Source: Saprospiraceae bacterium
Lineage (GTDB): Bacteria; Bacteroidota; Bacteroidia; Chitinophagales; Saprospiraceae
Assembly (NCBI GenBank): GCA_016713025.1
Contig: JADJPZ010000004.1
Span: 310,001-374,000 of the forward strand
Reading direction: 5' to 3'
DNA: 64,000 bases
This document shows positions 9,314 to 17,928 of the stretch, one piece after another. Under the pieces are notes generated by a model. The model was not told where the DNA came from, did no database searches, and was given only the letters and a program-made list of their open reading frames with translations. Numbering within the stretch: position 1 is the stretch's first letter; each line of letters begins with the position of its first letter. Position numbers and translations under genes: made by a program.

Positions 9314-10096
9314 ATGGCAGTAAAAATGCGTTTGTCCAGAAAAGGACGTAAAAAGGCTCCCTTTTATCACATCGTCGTTGCGGATGCAAGGTCACCAAGA
9401 GACGGAAAATTCATCGAAAAATTAGGTACTTACAATCCAATGACCAAGCCGGCCACTATTGAAATAGATCGAAATGCCGCTTACGATTGGTTAGTAAAAG
9501 GAGCTCAACCTACAGACACAGTCAAAGCAATCCTTAGATTTAAGGGTGTGTATTACAAAAAACACCTGATGAGAGGAGTCAACAAAGGAGCTATGACTAC
9601 AGAACAGGCAGATATACTATGGCAACAGTGGATCGATGCAAAAGAAAATAAAATCGAATCGAGAAGACAACAGACTAAAGCTGAAGAAGAAGCATTCAGA
9701 GTAATGGTGTCCGGCACAGCCAAACAAAAAGTTATTGTTGCAGATGAAGAAACAAAAGACGCAGCACATGCTTTCAGGGCAGATTCAGAAGCAGTTGCTG
9801 AAGCCGCTGAAGATATTGTTTCAGAAACACCGGTAGCAGTAGAAGAAACAGCAACTGAAGTTCAGTCATCGGTTGCAGAAGTTGTTGAAACACCTGCAGA
9901 AATAGTAGAAGAAGTGGTTGCAGATGTTGTTGAAAAACAGGCAGAAATAGTAGAAGAAGTTGTAACAGAAGTTGTTGAAACCCCAGCAGAAGAAGTCGTT
10001 GCAGAAGTGACTGAAGCTGTAGCTGAAGTAGAAACGCCTGAGGCAAACGAAACTACTGATGAAACATCAGAAGACAGCACAGACAAAGCAGAATAA
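9314..10096 (+). CDS. rpsP: 30S ribosomal protein S16 with long acidic repeat tail
   Basis: The N-terminal part is a standard S16, which binds 16S rRNA during early 30S assembly: it opens MAVKMRLSRKGRKKAPFYHIVVAD and continues RDGKFIEKLGTYNP. E. coli S16 is about 82 residues; this protein has 260. After about residue 115 it turns into a low-complexity tail of Ala, Val and Glu with repeated units of the form VVETPAEIVEEVVADVVE. Tails on S16 are known in Bacteroidota, but this one more than doubles the protein length and is strongly negative. It is transcribed from its own promoter and followed by a strong hairpin terminator, so it is monocistronic here, without the usual rimM or trmD neighbours. 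Confidence 0.95.
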   Translation: MAVKMRLSRKGRKKAPFYHIVVADARSPRDGKFIEKLGTYNPMTKPATIEIDRNAAYDWLVKGAQPTDTVKAILRFKGVYYKKHLMRGVNKGAMTTEQADILWQQWIDAKENKIESRRQQTKAEEEAFRVMVSGTAKQKVIVADEETKDAAHAFRADSEAVAEAAEDIVSETPVAVEETATEVQSSVAEVVETPAEIVEEVVADVVEKQAEIVEEVVTEVVETPAEEVVAEVTEAVAEVETPEANETTDETSEDSTDKAE

Positions 10097-10153
10097 GATA
10101 CAATAAAATAATATTATGCACATAAAACGTGCATATCGGTAATAACCGAAACA

Positions 10154-10188
10154 AAAACCTGATAAAATGAGTTATTTTATCAGGTTTT
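10154..10188 (+). terminator. hairpin terminator after rpsP
   Basis: A perfect 15-bp stem (AAAACCTGATAAAAT paired with ATTTTATCAGGTTTT) with a 5-nt loop, followed by TGTTTTAT. It is 57 bases after the rpsP stop. Confidence 0.85.
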
Positions 10189-10240
10189 GTTTTATAAAAA
10201 TTAAGTTTGACATCATTCATTTTTTTAAAAATAATCAATC

Positions 10241-11614
10241 ATGGAAGCATTATCACAAGAATATAAATCACATCTTGATCAACTGAAAGACGCTCTTCAA
10301 AATTCTGAATTGCTGGAAGCTTATCTTGAAAATGAGTCAGAAGAGTTATACAAACAAATGATTGAGGCTTTTGAACCTCATATCATGGAAGTATATAGCC
10401 ACGTTGCTGATAACAGCCCATTGCAGCTTATAGCTATCGAAAATGAGTTGCTGGACCTGGGTTTTGAAGGTTTATTTTTACCAAGAATTCTCGGCTATTC
10501 GGTATTAAGAGGTGAAAAAGATACTAACTACAAATACAAAAGACCACAAGATCACTTTAAAAAGATCCTGAACGCCATTTGTGAGTCGGCCAATTTTGAT
10601 TTTATAAAAAACAGAATAGGTCAGACTGTGCAGATTGGCTTTGCATTGAGCAGTGATATTTGGCTTACCAATCTGATGGAAAACCTTAACAATAAAAAGG
10701 TAAAATCATTTCTGAATATCCAAAAACTGGATAAATACCGAGAAGTGACCGGAAGACAATCCGGATATGCTAATTACAGCAAACAATTTGTGAACCAAAA
10801 TTACCTGACGGCTGACTTCCCTACCAATCCTACTGAGCTGAAAATCATGGGTTCATCTCTCATTCACTTTTTGAAATACAGAGCAAACCGCAGATTCAAC
10901 AATGAAAGCGTCATACCACATTTAGATAAACTGATCTCCAATGAAAGTCTGCAGAACGATCCGGACTTTTTGGAAATCACGATGCTGACAGGTATGTTTT
11001 ATCAGATAAGTGACTCATCAGCAAAAATAGTATCAGGAATCTTTGACCAACTGAGGAAAAAAGATCCTGAGTTTGTAACAAAGTATTTCCAACACCTACA
11101 CAGTCTATACAAAGCAGAAGTGGAAATCACTCCTGATGCTGATAAAAGAATGTCTAAAATTATCAATAAAAGCATCAAGGATGGAATTTCTGAGTATTAT
11201 ACCCTTATGGATGTAGTGCACACAAAAGGATATGTTCATGAAGATACCATCTCTGCAGTGAAGGAATACTACGATCGGCACAAGGGTCTGAGTATCGAAA
11301 ATGAATGTTTGAGAGAAGGTATTTTCGGATATTGTGAAAGCTTCCTCAACAATCTGGATATCGAGAGCTATCATGAGTATTTTGAGATCAATAAAGTATT
11401 TGTATCTTATATCAATACATTTTTCAATCAAAAATTTAACCAGAATATCAAAGAACTCAGCCTGAGATACATCTATCGCGCCATGGATGTCTATACTGAC
11501 AAAAGAGGTAGAGACTATCAGGATATCAAAAAATTTGTGTCTTCAACCTTTGTGGATTTGGGCTTCAAGACAGAAAAAGAAATAGCTGAAATGTTCAAGA
11601 CCAAAAGAAGTTAA
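10241..11614 (+). CDS. conserved hypothetical helical protein
   Basis: 457 residues with no signal peptide and no membrane segment, rich in Lys, Glu, Asp, Asn and Leu, and predicted by composition to be all-helical, like HEAT or armadillo-type scaffolds, although no repeat unit is clear. It starts at an ATG after the rpsP terminator and stands alone. I do not recognise a family or catalytic motif. Regular codon usage and length make it a real gene, probably cytoplasmic. Confidence 0.7.
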   Translation: MEALSQEYKSHLDQLKDALQNSELLEAYLENESEELYKQMIEAFEPHIMEVYSHVADNSPLQLIAIENELLDLGFEGLFLPRILGYSVLRGEKDTNYKYKRPQDHFKKILNAICESANFDFIKNRIGQTVQIGFALSSDIWLTNLMENLNNKKVKSFLNIQKLDKYREVTGRQSGYANYSKQFVNQNYLTADFPTNPTELKIMGSSLIHFLKYRANRRFNNESVIPHLDKLISNESLQNDPDFLEITMLTGMFYQISDSSAKIVSGIFDQLRKKDPEFVTKYFQHLHSLYKAEVEITPDADKRMSKIINKSIKDGISEYYTLMDVVHTKGYVHEDTISAVKEYYDRHKGLSIENECLREGIFGYCESFLNNLDIESYHEYFEINKVFVSYINTFFNQKFNQNIKELSLRYIYRAMDVYTDKRGRDYQDIKKFVSSTFVDLGFKTEKEIAEMFKTKRS

Positions 11615-11923
11615 CTTTACACTATATAGCTATCATCTATAACTTCCTTTGGAGGTTTGAGCGATAACTTAGCATGGGCTTACCCCCAAGAATAAACGTA
11701 AGATCGATAAGTATGTAAGAATTTGTGTAAGCTATTAAGCCATCACAATCTTAAACAAAGATGATTCCATTTATCAATGTTTAATCCAGAGCCGATGATT
11801 TTTGGAAGCTGGCTGATAAACGGAATTGTGTCTAAGTAACCTATTTTCCAGATAATTGGTTTGAACAATATATGATCTGCATGAAGACTGGTTAAAATGT
11901 ACATACATAAAAAACATAATGAA
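11615..11923 (+). other. intergenic region, no gene seen
   Basis: About 300 bases between the helical protein gene and the terminator of the tRNA on the other strand. A 63-codon open frame on the minus strand (11743-11934) overlaps the tRNA terminator, has no family resemblance and is not called. Confidence 0.5.
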
Positions 11924-11947
11924 AAAAGCCGCATTTATGCGGCTTTT
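11924..11947 (-). terminator. terminator of tRNA-Arg
   Basis: Read on the minus strand, AAAAGCCGCA and TGCGGCTTTT form a perfect 10-bp stem with a 4-nt loop, followed by further T. It begins two bases after the tRNA 3' end, so it is the tRNA terminator. Confidence 0.85.
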
Positions 11948-11948
11948 G

Positions 11949-12022
11949 TGACCTCAGGAGGATTCGAACCCCCAACCCTCAGAGCCGAAATCTGATATTC
12001 TATCCAGTTGAACTATGAGGCC
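11949..12022 (-). tRNA. tRNA-Arg (anticodon TCG)
   Basis: 74 nt on the minus strand. The acceptor stem GGCCTCA pairs with TGAGGTC (one G-T pair), there is a GGTTCGAATCC T-arm, and the anticodon stem TCAGA/TCTGA encloses the loop TTTCGGC with anticodon TCG, which reads CGA arginine codons. CCA is not encoded. It is followed immediately by a hairpin terminator. A partial copy lies about 600 bases away at 12577-12649. Confidence 0.93.
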
Positions 12023-12054
12023 AATTTATTTTCGAAGTACAAAAGTAAGATAAC

Positions 12055-12325
12055 TTAAGTGTTAGGCAAATATTTTTTGCGAATAAATCTCCTGCCACTA
12101 CTTGTTTTAAGTTTAACTTCTTTCTCCTTAGCTTCATTTCTTGTTTCAAATTGCTCTTGATGTATCATTTACCATGGAACAAAGGCTTTGGTGGAGGTGT
12201 TATATCCTGAATTGTGCTGCATTATTCTTTCTGTAATATTTTCTGTCATACCTATGTAAATATGACCATGTAGTTTTGAAATTAAGTAAGTACCATAAAA
12301 AGTAGCGATTGAATAAACAGACTGA
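12055..12325 (-). pseudogene. GIY-YIG nuclease family remnant
   Basis: On the minus strand, one frame reads YGTYLISKLHGHIYIGMTEN..., then ...STKAFVPW, a stop, and then the continuation MIHQEQFETRNEAKEKE. This is the pattern of single-domain GIY-YIG (UPF0213/YhbQ-like) proteins of about 85-95 residues. There is no start codon in frame and a TAA interrupts the middle, so the gene is dead. It lies between a tRNA-Arg and a broken copy of that tRNA. Boundaries are approximate at the 5' end. Confidence 0.7.
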
Positions 12326-12436
12326 TAAAATTAGCATAAGCAGAAATAGCTGATTTTTGATAACTTAATACCTATAGTATTCAAAGAACGAACTTGTCCC
12401 CTCCATTTTAAGGGTGACTGAATGGTTGCAAAGCAA

Positions 12437-12460
12437 ATTGAGTGAACGATTTCACTCAAT
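12437..12460. repeat. short perfect hairpin
   Basis: ATTGAGTGAA and TTCACTCAAT form a perfect 10-bp stem with loop CGAT in the stretch between the GIY-YIG remnant and the tRNA fragment. No T-run follows on either strand, so it is not an obvious terminator. Confidence 0.6.
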
Positions 12461-12576
12461 AATGAAAGAACCACAAACATCGGCTTGTGGACACATTTAG
12501 GGGGGTAAATTTAGAGGAATACATAAACAGAAAACACGGGTAAATTTATTTATTGTTTGTTTTGTGAGAAGTTGTT

Positions 12577-12649
12577 GAGCCGAAACCTGCTCGCCTACTA
12601 CGTAGTGGTCAGGCGGGTCTGATATTCTATCCAGTTGAACTATGAGGCC
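12577..12649 (-). pseudogene. tRNA-Arg fragment interrupted by a palindrome
   Basis: Bases 12618-12649 repeat exactly the first 32 nt of the tRNA-Arg at 11949-12022 (acceptor, D arm and 5' anticodon stem). Bases 12577-12585 repeat the next nine nt. A 32-bp element (12586-12617) sits between them, and the 3' third of the tRNA is missing. It cannot fold as a tRNA. Confidence 0.85.
12586..12617. repeat. 32-bp REP-like palindromic element inside tRNA fragment
   Basis: An imperfect palindrome with the central perfect 10-mer ACTACGTAGT and GC-rich arms (CCTGCTCGCC and GGTCAGGCGGG). It lies exactly at the 5' edge of the anticodon loop of the tRNA fragment. The GC-rich hairpin contrasts with the AT-rich surroundings and resembles the dispersed REP-like hairpins found between genes in Bacteroidota. 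Confidence 0.65.
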
Positions 12650-12749
12650 GTTGTTATTTAACAGTACAAAGGTAAAGTTCTTTATCCATTTTTTGTAATG
12701 GATTAGTTCTTTTATTCATTTTGATATGATGATGTGATTTTATCTGACA

Positions 12750-14942
12750 TTATCTCACTACCAACCAAATATATCCATCAGCGGGTATGGTCACTTCCAC
12801 TTCTGTATGATAATCTCTGGATAAAGTATATGCTTTAGGAGAGGAGTCGTGCAGACTTATTTTGGCATCTTTTGTCAATCCGGTATAATATAGGGGTAAC
12901 TTGATTTTTCGGGTGATATTTGTTTTTAGCGGATTGTACAATAGAACAAATGCTTTTTCTTTTAATAGCGGATCCACATGCATGATGCCATCCCAGTCCC
13001 TGCCGTCAGCTCTACGCAAATGAATGATGTCTGCATTCAGGATGTTTCGGTACTTTTTATACCAATCTATGGTCTCTTTGACCACTTTTTTGGTATCTTC
13101 AGTATCATATAGTCTGGGTCCGCGGTAACAAGCCTGAACACCGGCACCATAATATTGGATCATCAGTTGTTTGTAGTCATCCAGATGCTCACTCAGTGGC
13201 TCCAAAATGGCGTCTTCATTTCCTCCCTGATATCTTGTCAACGGTACAAATCCCCACCCCATAGAAGGTATTTTGTCCCATGTACCATCGTAAATATTTT
13301 GGCGATTGAGTATTTTTTGTTGTGCACGTGATAGAGAAAAATTGACTTCTCTGTATCCAAGGGCGATCTTATGCGAACCGTCTAAAAAGTACCAGTCCGG
13401 TGCATTGATGTATACTCCCTGAGCATTGAGATCACGATATAGTTGTTTTTGCATTTCCATTTGTACCCATTGAGAATCGTCCAGTCCTTTATGACCCGGA
13501 TGTGATGTTGAAGCACACACATCACCAGGGTAGGGGCCATCATGTTCCAACAGGTCAAATCCTGTTTCAGTGATGAATTTTCTGATTTTTCTGACATAGT
13601 TGATACCCCATTTACTGGCCATACAAGGTGCGTGTCCAAAAAATGCCCCTTTGTTGGGAAGTCCCGTTATCGGATCTATGACGTCTGTTTCATCATCTAT
13701 CCTGCGGCTGCTGAATAGTGAGTAACCACCCAGTTTTATTCCCTTGCTATGAGCATAATCGGTCAGAACTTTAAACTTTCTGATGTTTTCCGGCGAGTCA
13801 TCCTCCATGTTCAGGCCACTCCCAAAACTAAGAATGACCATCTCATATCCGGTCTCTGCACATTGGTCGATGATGTTTTTTACCTGCACAGAGTCTGTGC
13901 TCACTAAATGCATAAATATGGGATTTTGTGTTGTCCACGGAAATAGTGTTCTATACATCTTTCTGCGTGCAAGACCATTGCGTTCGCGATCATAGGAGTC
14001 CAATAACAATTCGTATGTGCGTATCGATTTGAATTTAGCTCCGGGAGCCAATTCTATACCTACACCCTGATGTGGATACACCTCCGCGACACAGGGTGTC
14101 TCATAATTGTAATTGACCTGTGATGTGTACGTACTGTCAGTATGCCAGTGTGTGCCCTGATCAGAAAGTTCGTATCGCATGGCATTGTTATATGCAAAGT
14201 TGTTTTCAATGTAGATTTTTTGGGGCTTTTTCATTTTTTCAGGTTTTCCAATTACAGCAGATTCTTCTTCCACAAGTGCCAGGATTTCGTTGACGACCTG
14301 ATTGATTTTTATCGGTTGAGCTGAAAGATTTGTTAAGGTGACCCATTTGCTGATGACCGGAATTCCATCAAATATTTCATAATGCACCACAACTTCGATA
14401 TTTTTAAGTGCTGGATTTTTTGATGCAAAAAATAACTGAAGATGCTTACCTGTAGGCCATTTTTTATTGGATGCCCAGGTCTGACAATTCCATTGGAAAT
14501 GTGGCTGTACTTCCCCGGATTCATATCTCGTAAACTGAAAATCAGCTTCCTTTTTCACAAAGTCTTTGATCCATGTTTCAAGAAGATAAGCATGTTCTTT
14601 TTGTCCATATAGTCCACCAATATTATAGGTCTCGCCATTTAAAGTTATTCTGGCTTCCGGTCTGACTGAACGAATGAATTCTTCTCCTGTGCTTAGGTTT
14701 TTGAAGCTTGTGGTAGTTGCATTAGGTGTTATGTGTATGCGCCTGGAAATCAAACCATTGTTTAGCTCAAGAAATTGGTCGCCTTGGATGATTTGGCTTT
14801 TTTGTTTTACCGGAGTTATTAGCCAATCGGTTGATGTTTTCTGTCCATATACACCAGATGTCAATATCAGCAATAAAGCCACTGAAAATGGTATTTTGGA
14901 TCTGAGTGAGAAATAGTAAAAAGATGATTTCAAGAGAGTCAT
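12750..14942 (-). CDS. secreted glycoside hydrolase-like protein (GH36-type alpha-galactosidase superfamily)
   Basis: 730 residues with an N-terminal signal segment (hydrophobic run ending near YGQK). An N-terminal beta-sandwich-like part (to about residue 300) contains the GH36-style phrase IPVISKWVTLTNLS. A TIM-barrel-like part follows with MVILSFGSGLN, HSKGIKLGGYS and DLLEHDGPYPGD (Asp near 468, a plausible catalytic residue). A C-terminal beta domain ends in DGYIWLVVR. This layout fits the GH27/GH31/GH36 clan, most like GH36 alpha-galactosidases, but the exact family and sugar are not certain. The gene starts 14 bases after the metallophosphoesterase stop, so the two form an operon on the minus strand. 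Confidence 0.65.
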   Translation of the reverse strand: MTLLKSSFYYFSLRSKIPFSVALLLILTSGVYGQKTSTDWLITPVKQKSQIIQGDQFLELNNGLISRRIHITPNATTTSFKNLSTGEEFIRSVRPEARITLNGETYNIGGLYGQKEHAYLLETWIKDFVKKEADFQFTRYESGEVQPHFQWNCQTWASNKKWPTGKHLQLFFASKNPALKNIEVVVHYEIFDGIPVISKWVTLTNLSAQPIKINQVVNEILALVEEESAVIGKPEKMKKPQKIYIENNFAYNNAMRYELSDQGTHWHTDSTYTSQVNYNYETPCVAEVYPHQGVGIELAPGAKFKSIRTYELLLDSYDRERNGLARRKMYRTLFPWTTQNPIFMHLVSTDSVQVKNIIDQCAETGYEMVILSFGSGLNMEDDSPENIRKFKVLTDYAHSKGIKLGGYSLFSSRRIDDETDVIDPITGLPNKGAFFGHAPCMASKWGINYVRKIRKFITETGFDLLEHDGPYPGDVCASTSHPGHKGLDDSQWVQMEMQKQLYRDLNAQGVYINAPDWYFLDGSHKIALGYREVNFSLSRAQQKILNRQNIYDGTWDKIPSMGWGFVPLTRYQGGNEDAILEPLSEHLDDYKQLMIQYYGAGVQACYRGPRLYDTEDTKKVVKETIDWYKKYRNILNADIIHLRRADGRDWDGIMHVDPLLKEKAFVLLYNPLKTNITRKIKLPLYYTGLTKDAKISLHDSSPKAYTLSRDYHTEVEVTIPADGYIWLVVR

Positions 14943-14956
14943 GTTATTTTCTAAAT

Positions 14957-15964
14957 TTATTTGATTGAAAACGGTACCTTCCAGTCGGAAATTTGAGCAG
15001 TAATACGAGCAGCATCTGGATGTTTTTTTTCTGTAGGTGTAGGCGATACTAGGTGACTTTGGCGTCCTTTTATTTCTATTTTGCCTGAAGGATCTATTTT
15101 GATAAATGCGTACAGAGGATCTTTGTACATCGATTTTCCACCTTCCGAACCATAGCCTTCACCAGCATAGTAATAAGAAGCACTATTCATCTGGAAATAA
15201 TGAACTTTATTAATGATGCTATGGTCATCTACATGATGGTGTCCGCTGAAGCATGCTATCACTTTTTGAAAATCAGGACGATTATTGGCATCATCTATGA
15301 TTTTCCTGACATCATGACGGTTAGGTACACAATATCCACCCCAAATCTCTCCGATAGACTGATGTGAAAAAATAATACATTGTTTATCTGTGGCAGCTAG
15401 GTCACTCTTCAACCATTCTATTTGCTCAGGATTGATATAATCCCGACTTTTTATAAATTTAAAATAATTGCCTTTTTCATACTCCACATACTGCCCATCC
15501 TTCAATATATAATTACCATCCAATACAATGAAATGAAAATCACCCTGATCAAATGAATAGTATCTGTTTTTTAAACCCCAAAAATCCATAATGTCTCTTT
15601 TATCACCATGATCCATGTCATGATTTCCCAGAACATGAAACTTTGCACCTTTATATGAATTATATAGATCTAAAAATGATTTGGCTTCGGCATTCGGATG
15701 GCAAAAATCTCCACATTGGATGATAAAATCAGGTTTTTGTTTTGATGCTTCAAATATGAATGACTCCAATCTCGCTTGTGCATCAGTGGCATATCCATGG
15801 TGCACATCAGTGATCAAACCAAATGTCACGGATTTTCCTTTTGTTGTAATCGAAGATGAAAATGACATTTCAGGCATACAAAGAAGCGATGCCGCTAAAC
15901 TTGTATTTTTAAGAAACTGCCTTCTGTTTTGGGTAAGGGATTTTACATTTATGTTATGTTGCAT
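14957..15964 (-). CDS. exported calcineurin-like metallophosphoesterase (Tat-type signal)
   Basis: 335 residues. The N-terminus has NRRQFLKNTSLAAS, a twin-arginine signal, so the protein is probably exported folded. The binuclear metal-binding motifs of the calcineurin-like family follow in order: DVHHG, QCGDFCHPN, LGNHDMDHGD, FSHQS and SGHHHVDD. The substrate is unknown; relatives act on phosphodiesters or phosphomonoesters. A TAnnTTTG-like box (TACATTTG on the minus strand, 15992-15999) lies 28 bases upstream of the start but lacks a convincing -33. It is co-directional with the glycoside hydrolase-like gene 14 bases downstream. Confidence 0.85.
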   Translation of the reverse strand: MQHNINVKSLTQNRRQFLKNTSLAASLLCMPEMSFSSSITTKGKSVTFGLITDVHHGYATDAQARLESFIFEASKQKPDFIIQCGDFCHPNAEAKSFLDLYNSYKGAKFHVLGNHDMDHGDKRDIMDFWGLKNRYYSFDQGDFHFIVLDGNYILKDGQYVEYEKGNYFKFIKSRDYINPEQIEWLKSDLAATDKQCIIFSHQSIGEIWGGYCVPNRHDVRKIIDDANNRPDFQKVIACFSGHHHVDDHSIINKVHYFQMNSASYYYAGEGYGSEGGKSMYKDPLYAFIKIDPSGKIEIKGRQSHLVSPTPTEKKHPDAARITAQISDWKVPFSIK

Positions 15965-16088
15965 GCCAGATATATAATTTTAAATTTTGTCCAAATGTAC
16001 ATAATTGGGCTCAGTAAGTGGATAATTTAGTTATGTTTAATGCCTGAAATAGAAGGGCGAGAGTAGAAATAATCAAAATCTACTTTAG

Positions 16089-16445
16089 TCACCTCAATAT
16101 CTTGTCCATACTTCTGCCTTTTGCCAGTTCATCTACCAACTTGTCGAGAAACCGAACTTTTTTTGTCAATGGATTTTCTATTTCTTCAATACGGTATCCA
16201 CAGATGAGTCCGGTGATAAGACGCGCATTAGGGTTTAAATAGGCACTTTCAAAAAAAGATTGGAAAGTTGCTTTATCGTCTATTTGTTGTTGAATTTGTG
16301 TATCATCAAACCCCGTAAGCCAGGTTATGACCTGATGCAATTCTTCTTTGGATCTGCCTTTCTTTTCTACTTTTGTGACATAGTGTGGGTATACAGAAGC
16401 AAATGTCATTTTGGCTATTCTGTCATCGTGAGAGTTGGAATTCAT
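16089..16445 (-). CDS. DUF2200 domain-containing protein
   Basis: 118 residues matching the DUF2200 pattern: DRIAKMTFASVYPHYVTKVEKKGRSKEELHQVITWLTGF near the start and LITGLICGYRIEEIENPLTKKVRFLDKLVDELAKG at the end. Small cytoplasmic protein of unknown function. It sits between the Gfo/Idh/MocA gene (68-base gap) and the metallophosphoesterase gene (124-base gap) on the same strand. Confidence 0.9.
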   Translation of the reverse strand: MNSNSHDDRIAKMTFASVYPHYVTKVEKKGRSKEELHQVITWLTGFDDTQIQQQIDDKATFQSFFESAYLNPNARLITGLICGYRIEEIENPLTKKVRFLDKLVDELAKGRSMDKILR

Positions 16446-16513
16446 CTTGTTATTTTTACTTTTGGTTATTATGGTAATTCCGTATAGGTAAGCTTAATTT
16501 TTTAATTATCTAT

Positions 16514-17626
16514 TTATGGCTTTATCTTAACCGCCTTACCTTTTTTGGATGATATTTTTGCTGCTTCAAGGATTTCCATGACAATCATATTATTCTCCAA
16601 TGACGAAAGATCATAAGGTTTTAAAGAGATCTTCTTGCGTATCAGGGCCGAAAAAAGTAAAAAAGGATCATTGTAAGGTTCAGGCAATAGCGATGGTTTC
16701 TTGAGAGTTTCTTTGTACACATCATAACCTTCGGCGATACGCATTCGCAGGTCGGTTCTGTTATCAGCAAAAATAGCTCCCGTCGTTCCATACACTTCCA
16801 TATCTTTTCGTCCGATTGGCCAGTTCCAAGATGCCTGAATTGTGGTTTTTGACTTGTCGTACTCCAGGATGATTGTACACTCATCATCTACTTTTGGGTT
16901 ATTTTCTTTCTGAAATTGTTGTGTGATAGCAAAGACACTCCGCGGTTTTTTTCCTTCCATCATCCAGGTCGAAAGATTGGCACCATAGCAGCCAAAATCA
17001 GTGATAGCTCCGCCTCCATTTTGTATCGGGTCTGTAAGCCAAACGAGAAATTCTTTGTCAACACCTATTTTCAGTGGTCCCCGATGCCCATCTCTGATGA
17101 CAAGTTGAGTTAGATTTCCTATACTGTCAGCAATGAGCAATTCATTGGCTTTATGTACAGTGGGATACCATGTTGTTTCATAATTTGTGATCAGGTGGAT
17201 ATGGTGTTTTTTGGCCAGGTTTTGCATTTTTCTGGCGTGGTCGAGACTTACAGCCAGTGGTTTTTCTACCATAACATGTATTCCAGACGGTGCACATGCC
17301 TCTACCACCGCAAGATGTTCAATGATCGGACCAAACGCCATTACCGCATCAGGCTTTGTTTTTTGGATCATTTCCTGGATAGTAGGAAAAACTATTTCCA
17401 TTGAAAAATTATACATTTTTGAGTAGCGAAGGGCAAGCTCTTGATTTTTTTCTACGATACCCACCACTATCATTTTATCATCATCAGGCCTACCTAAAAT
17501 CCAGTGAACATGACTATGTGATAATCCGGCAATGCCCGCACGTACTACTTCTGATTGACCGGTAGACTCCGATATCATTGAAGTTGTTAAGAATAGAGTG
17601 ACATACAAATACAACTTAAAGGTCAT
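16514..17626 (-). CDS. secreted Gfo/Idh/MocA family oxidoreductase
   Basis: About 370 residues. The start is placed at ATG 17626; a TTG nine bases earlier is possible. A signal peptide precedes the NAD(P)-binding Rossmann strand VRAGIAGLSHSHVHWIL, in which the usual GxGxxG is altered to GLSHSH. The hallmark HVMVEKPLA follows near residue 120. The C-terminal half is the usual sheet domain that holds the sugar-like substrate (WNWPIGRKDMEVYGTTGAI). Family members oxidise sugars or related cyclic compounds. An exported form and the neighbouring glycoside hydrolase suggest a role in extracytoplasmic carbohydrate use, but that is inference. Confidence 0.85.
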   Translation of the reverse strand: MTFKLYLYVTLFLTTSMISESTGQSEVVRAGIAGLSHSHVHWILGRPDDDKMIVVGIVEKNQELALRYSKMYNFSMEIVFPTIQEMIQKTKPDAVMAFGPIIEHLAVVEACAPSGIHVMVEKPLAVSLDHARKMQNLAKKHHIHLITNYETTWYPTVHKANELLIADSIGNLTQLVIRDGHRGPLKIGVDKEFLVWLTDPIQNGGGAITDFGCYGANLSTWMMEGKKPRSVFAITQQFQKENNPKVDDECTIILEYDKSKTTIQASWNWPIGRKDMEVYGTTGAIFADNRTDLRMRIAEGYDVYKETLKKPSLLPEPYNDPFLLFSALIRKKISLKPYDLSSLENNMIVMEILEAAKISSKKGKAVKIKP

Positions 17627-17654
17627 GAGCAGCAAATGTCTTTATTTTGAAAAT

Positions 17655-17682
17655 CAAATGTAAACAGATATTTTTTATTCAG
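17655..17682 (-). promoter_or_regulatory. probable promoter of the Gfo/Idh/MocA gene
   Basis: On the minus strand, TACATTTG (17662 to 17655) matches TAnnTTTG, with CTG (one mismatch to TTG) 17 bp upstream. Predicted transcription starts about 22 bases before the ATG at 17626. Confidence 0.45.
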
Positions 17683-17716
17683 TGCGAATAGTTTTTCTTT
17701 TTTAAGATATTCAACA

Positions 17717-17816
17717 CAATGTCGTTTAGTTAAGGCATCTTTATGAAGTCTTTCCCTTGTAAGGAAAGATTTAGATGGGGTAAAACAAAGAAAAACTTCT
17801 TAACTAAACGACATTG
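17717..17816. mobile_element. 100-bp MITE-like element with 18-bp perfect terminal inverted repeats
   Basis: CAATGTCGTTTAGTTAAG (17717-17734) and CTTAACTAAACGACATTG (17799-17816) are perfect inverted repeats of each other, 64 bases apart. The interior has a smaller hairpin (TTTCC...GGAAA) and a GGGG stretch and no coding potential. The size and ends fit a non-autonomous transposable element or a REP-like unit. No transposase is present in the window and no clear target-site duplication is visible. Confidence 0.65.
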
Positions 17817-17928
17817 ATTTTAAACAAGTCTCAGATGCCAATTGGTAAAGCAATTCATGACAATAAATCTATCTTTTCAAAATTAGTAATAATTTGAAGC
17901 CTGAAATAAATTTATCATCCAATCAATC

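Noticed and set aside
9774..10086. Long minus-strand frames opposite the rpsP tail (Leu/Gln-rich and Ser/Thr-rich)
   Set aside because: They are shadows of the low-complexity GAA/GTT codons of the S16 tail.
11743..11934. 63-codon minus-strand frame next to the tRNA
   Set aside because: Overlaps the tRNA terminator hairpin and shows no signal or family.
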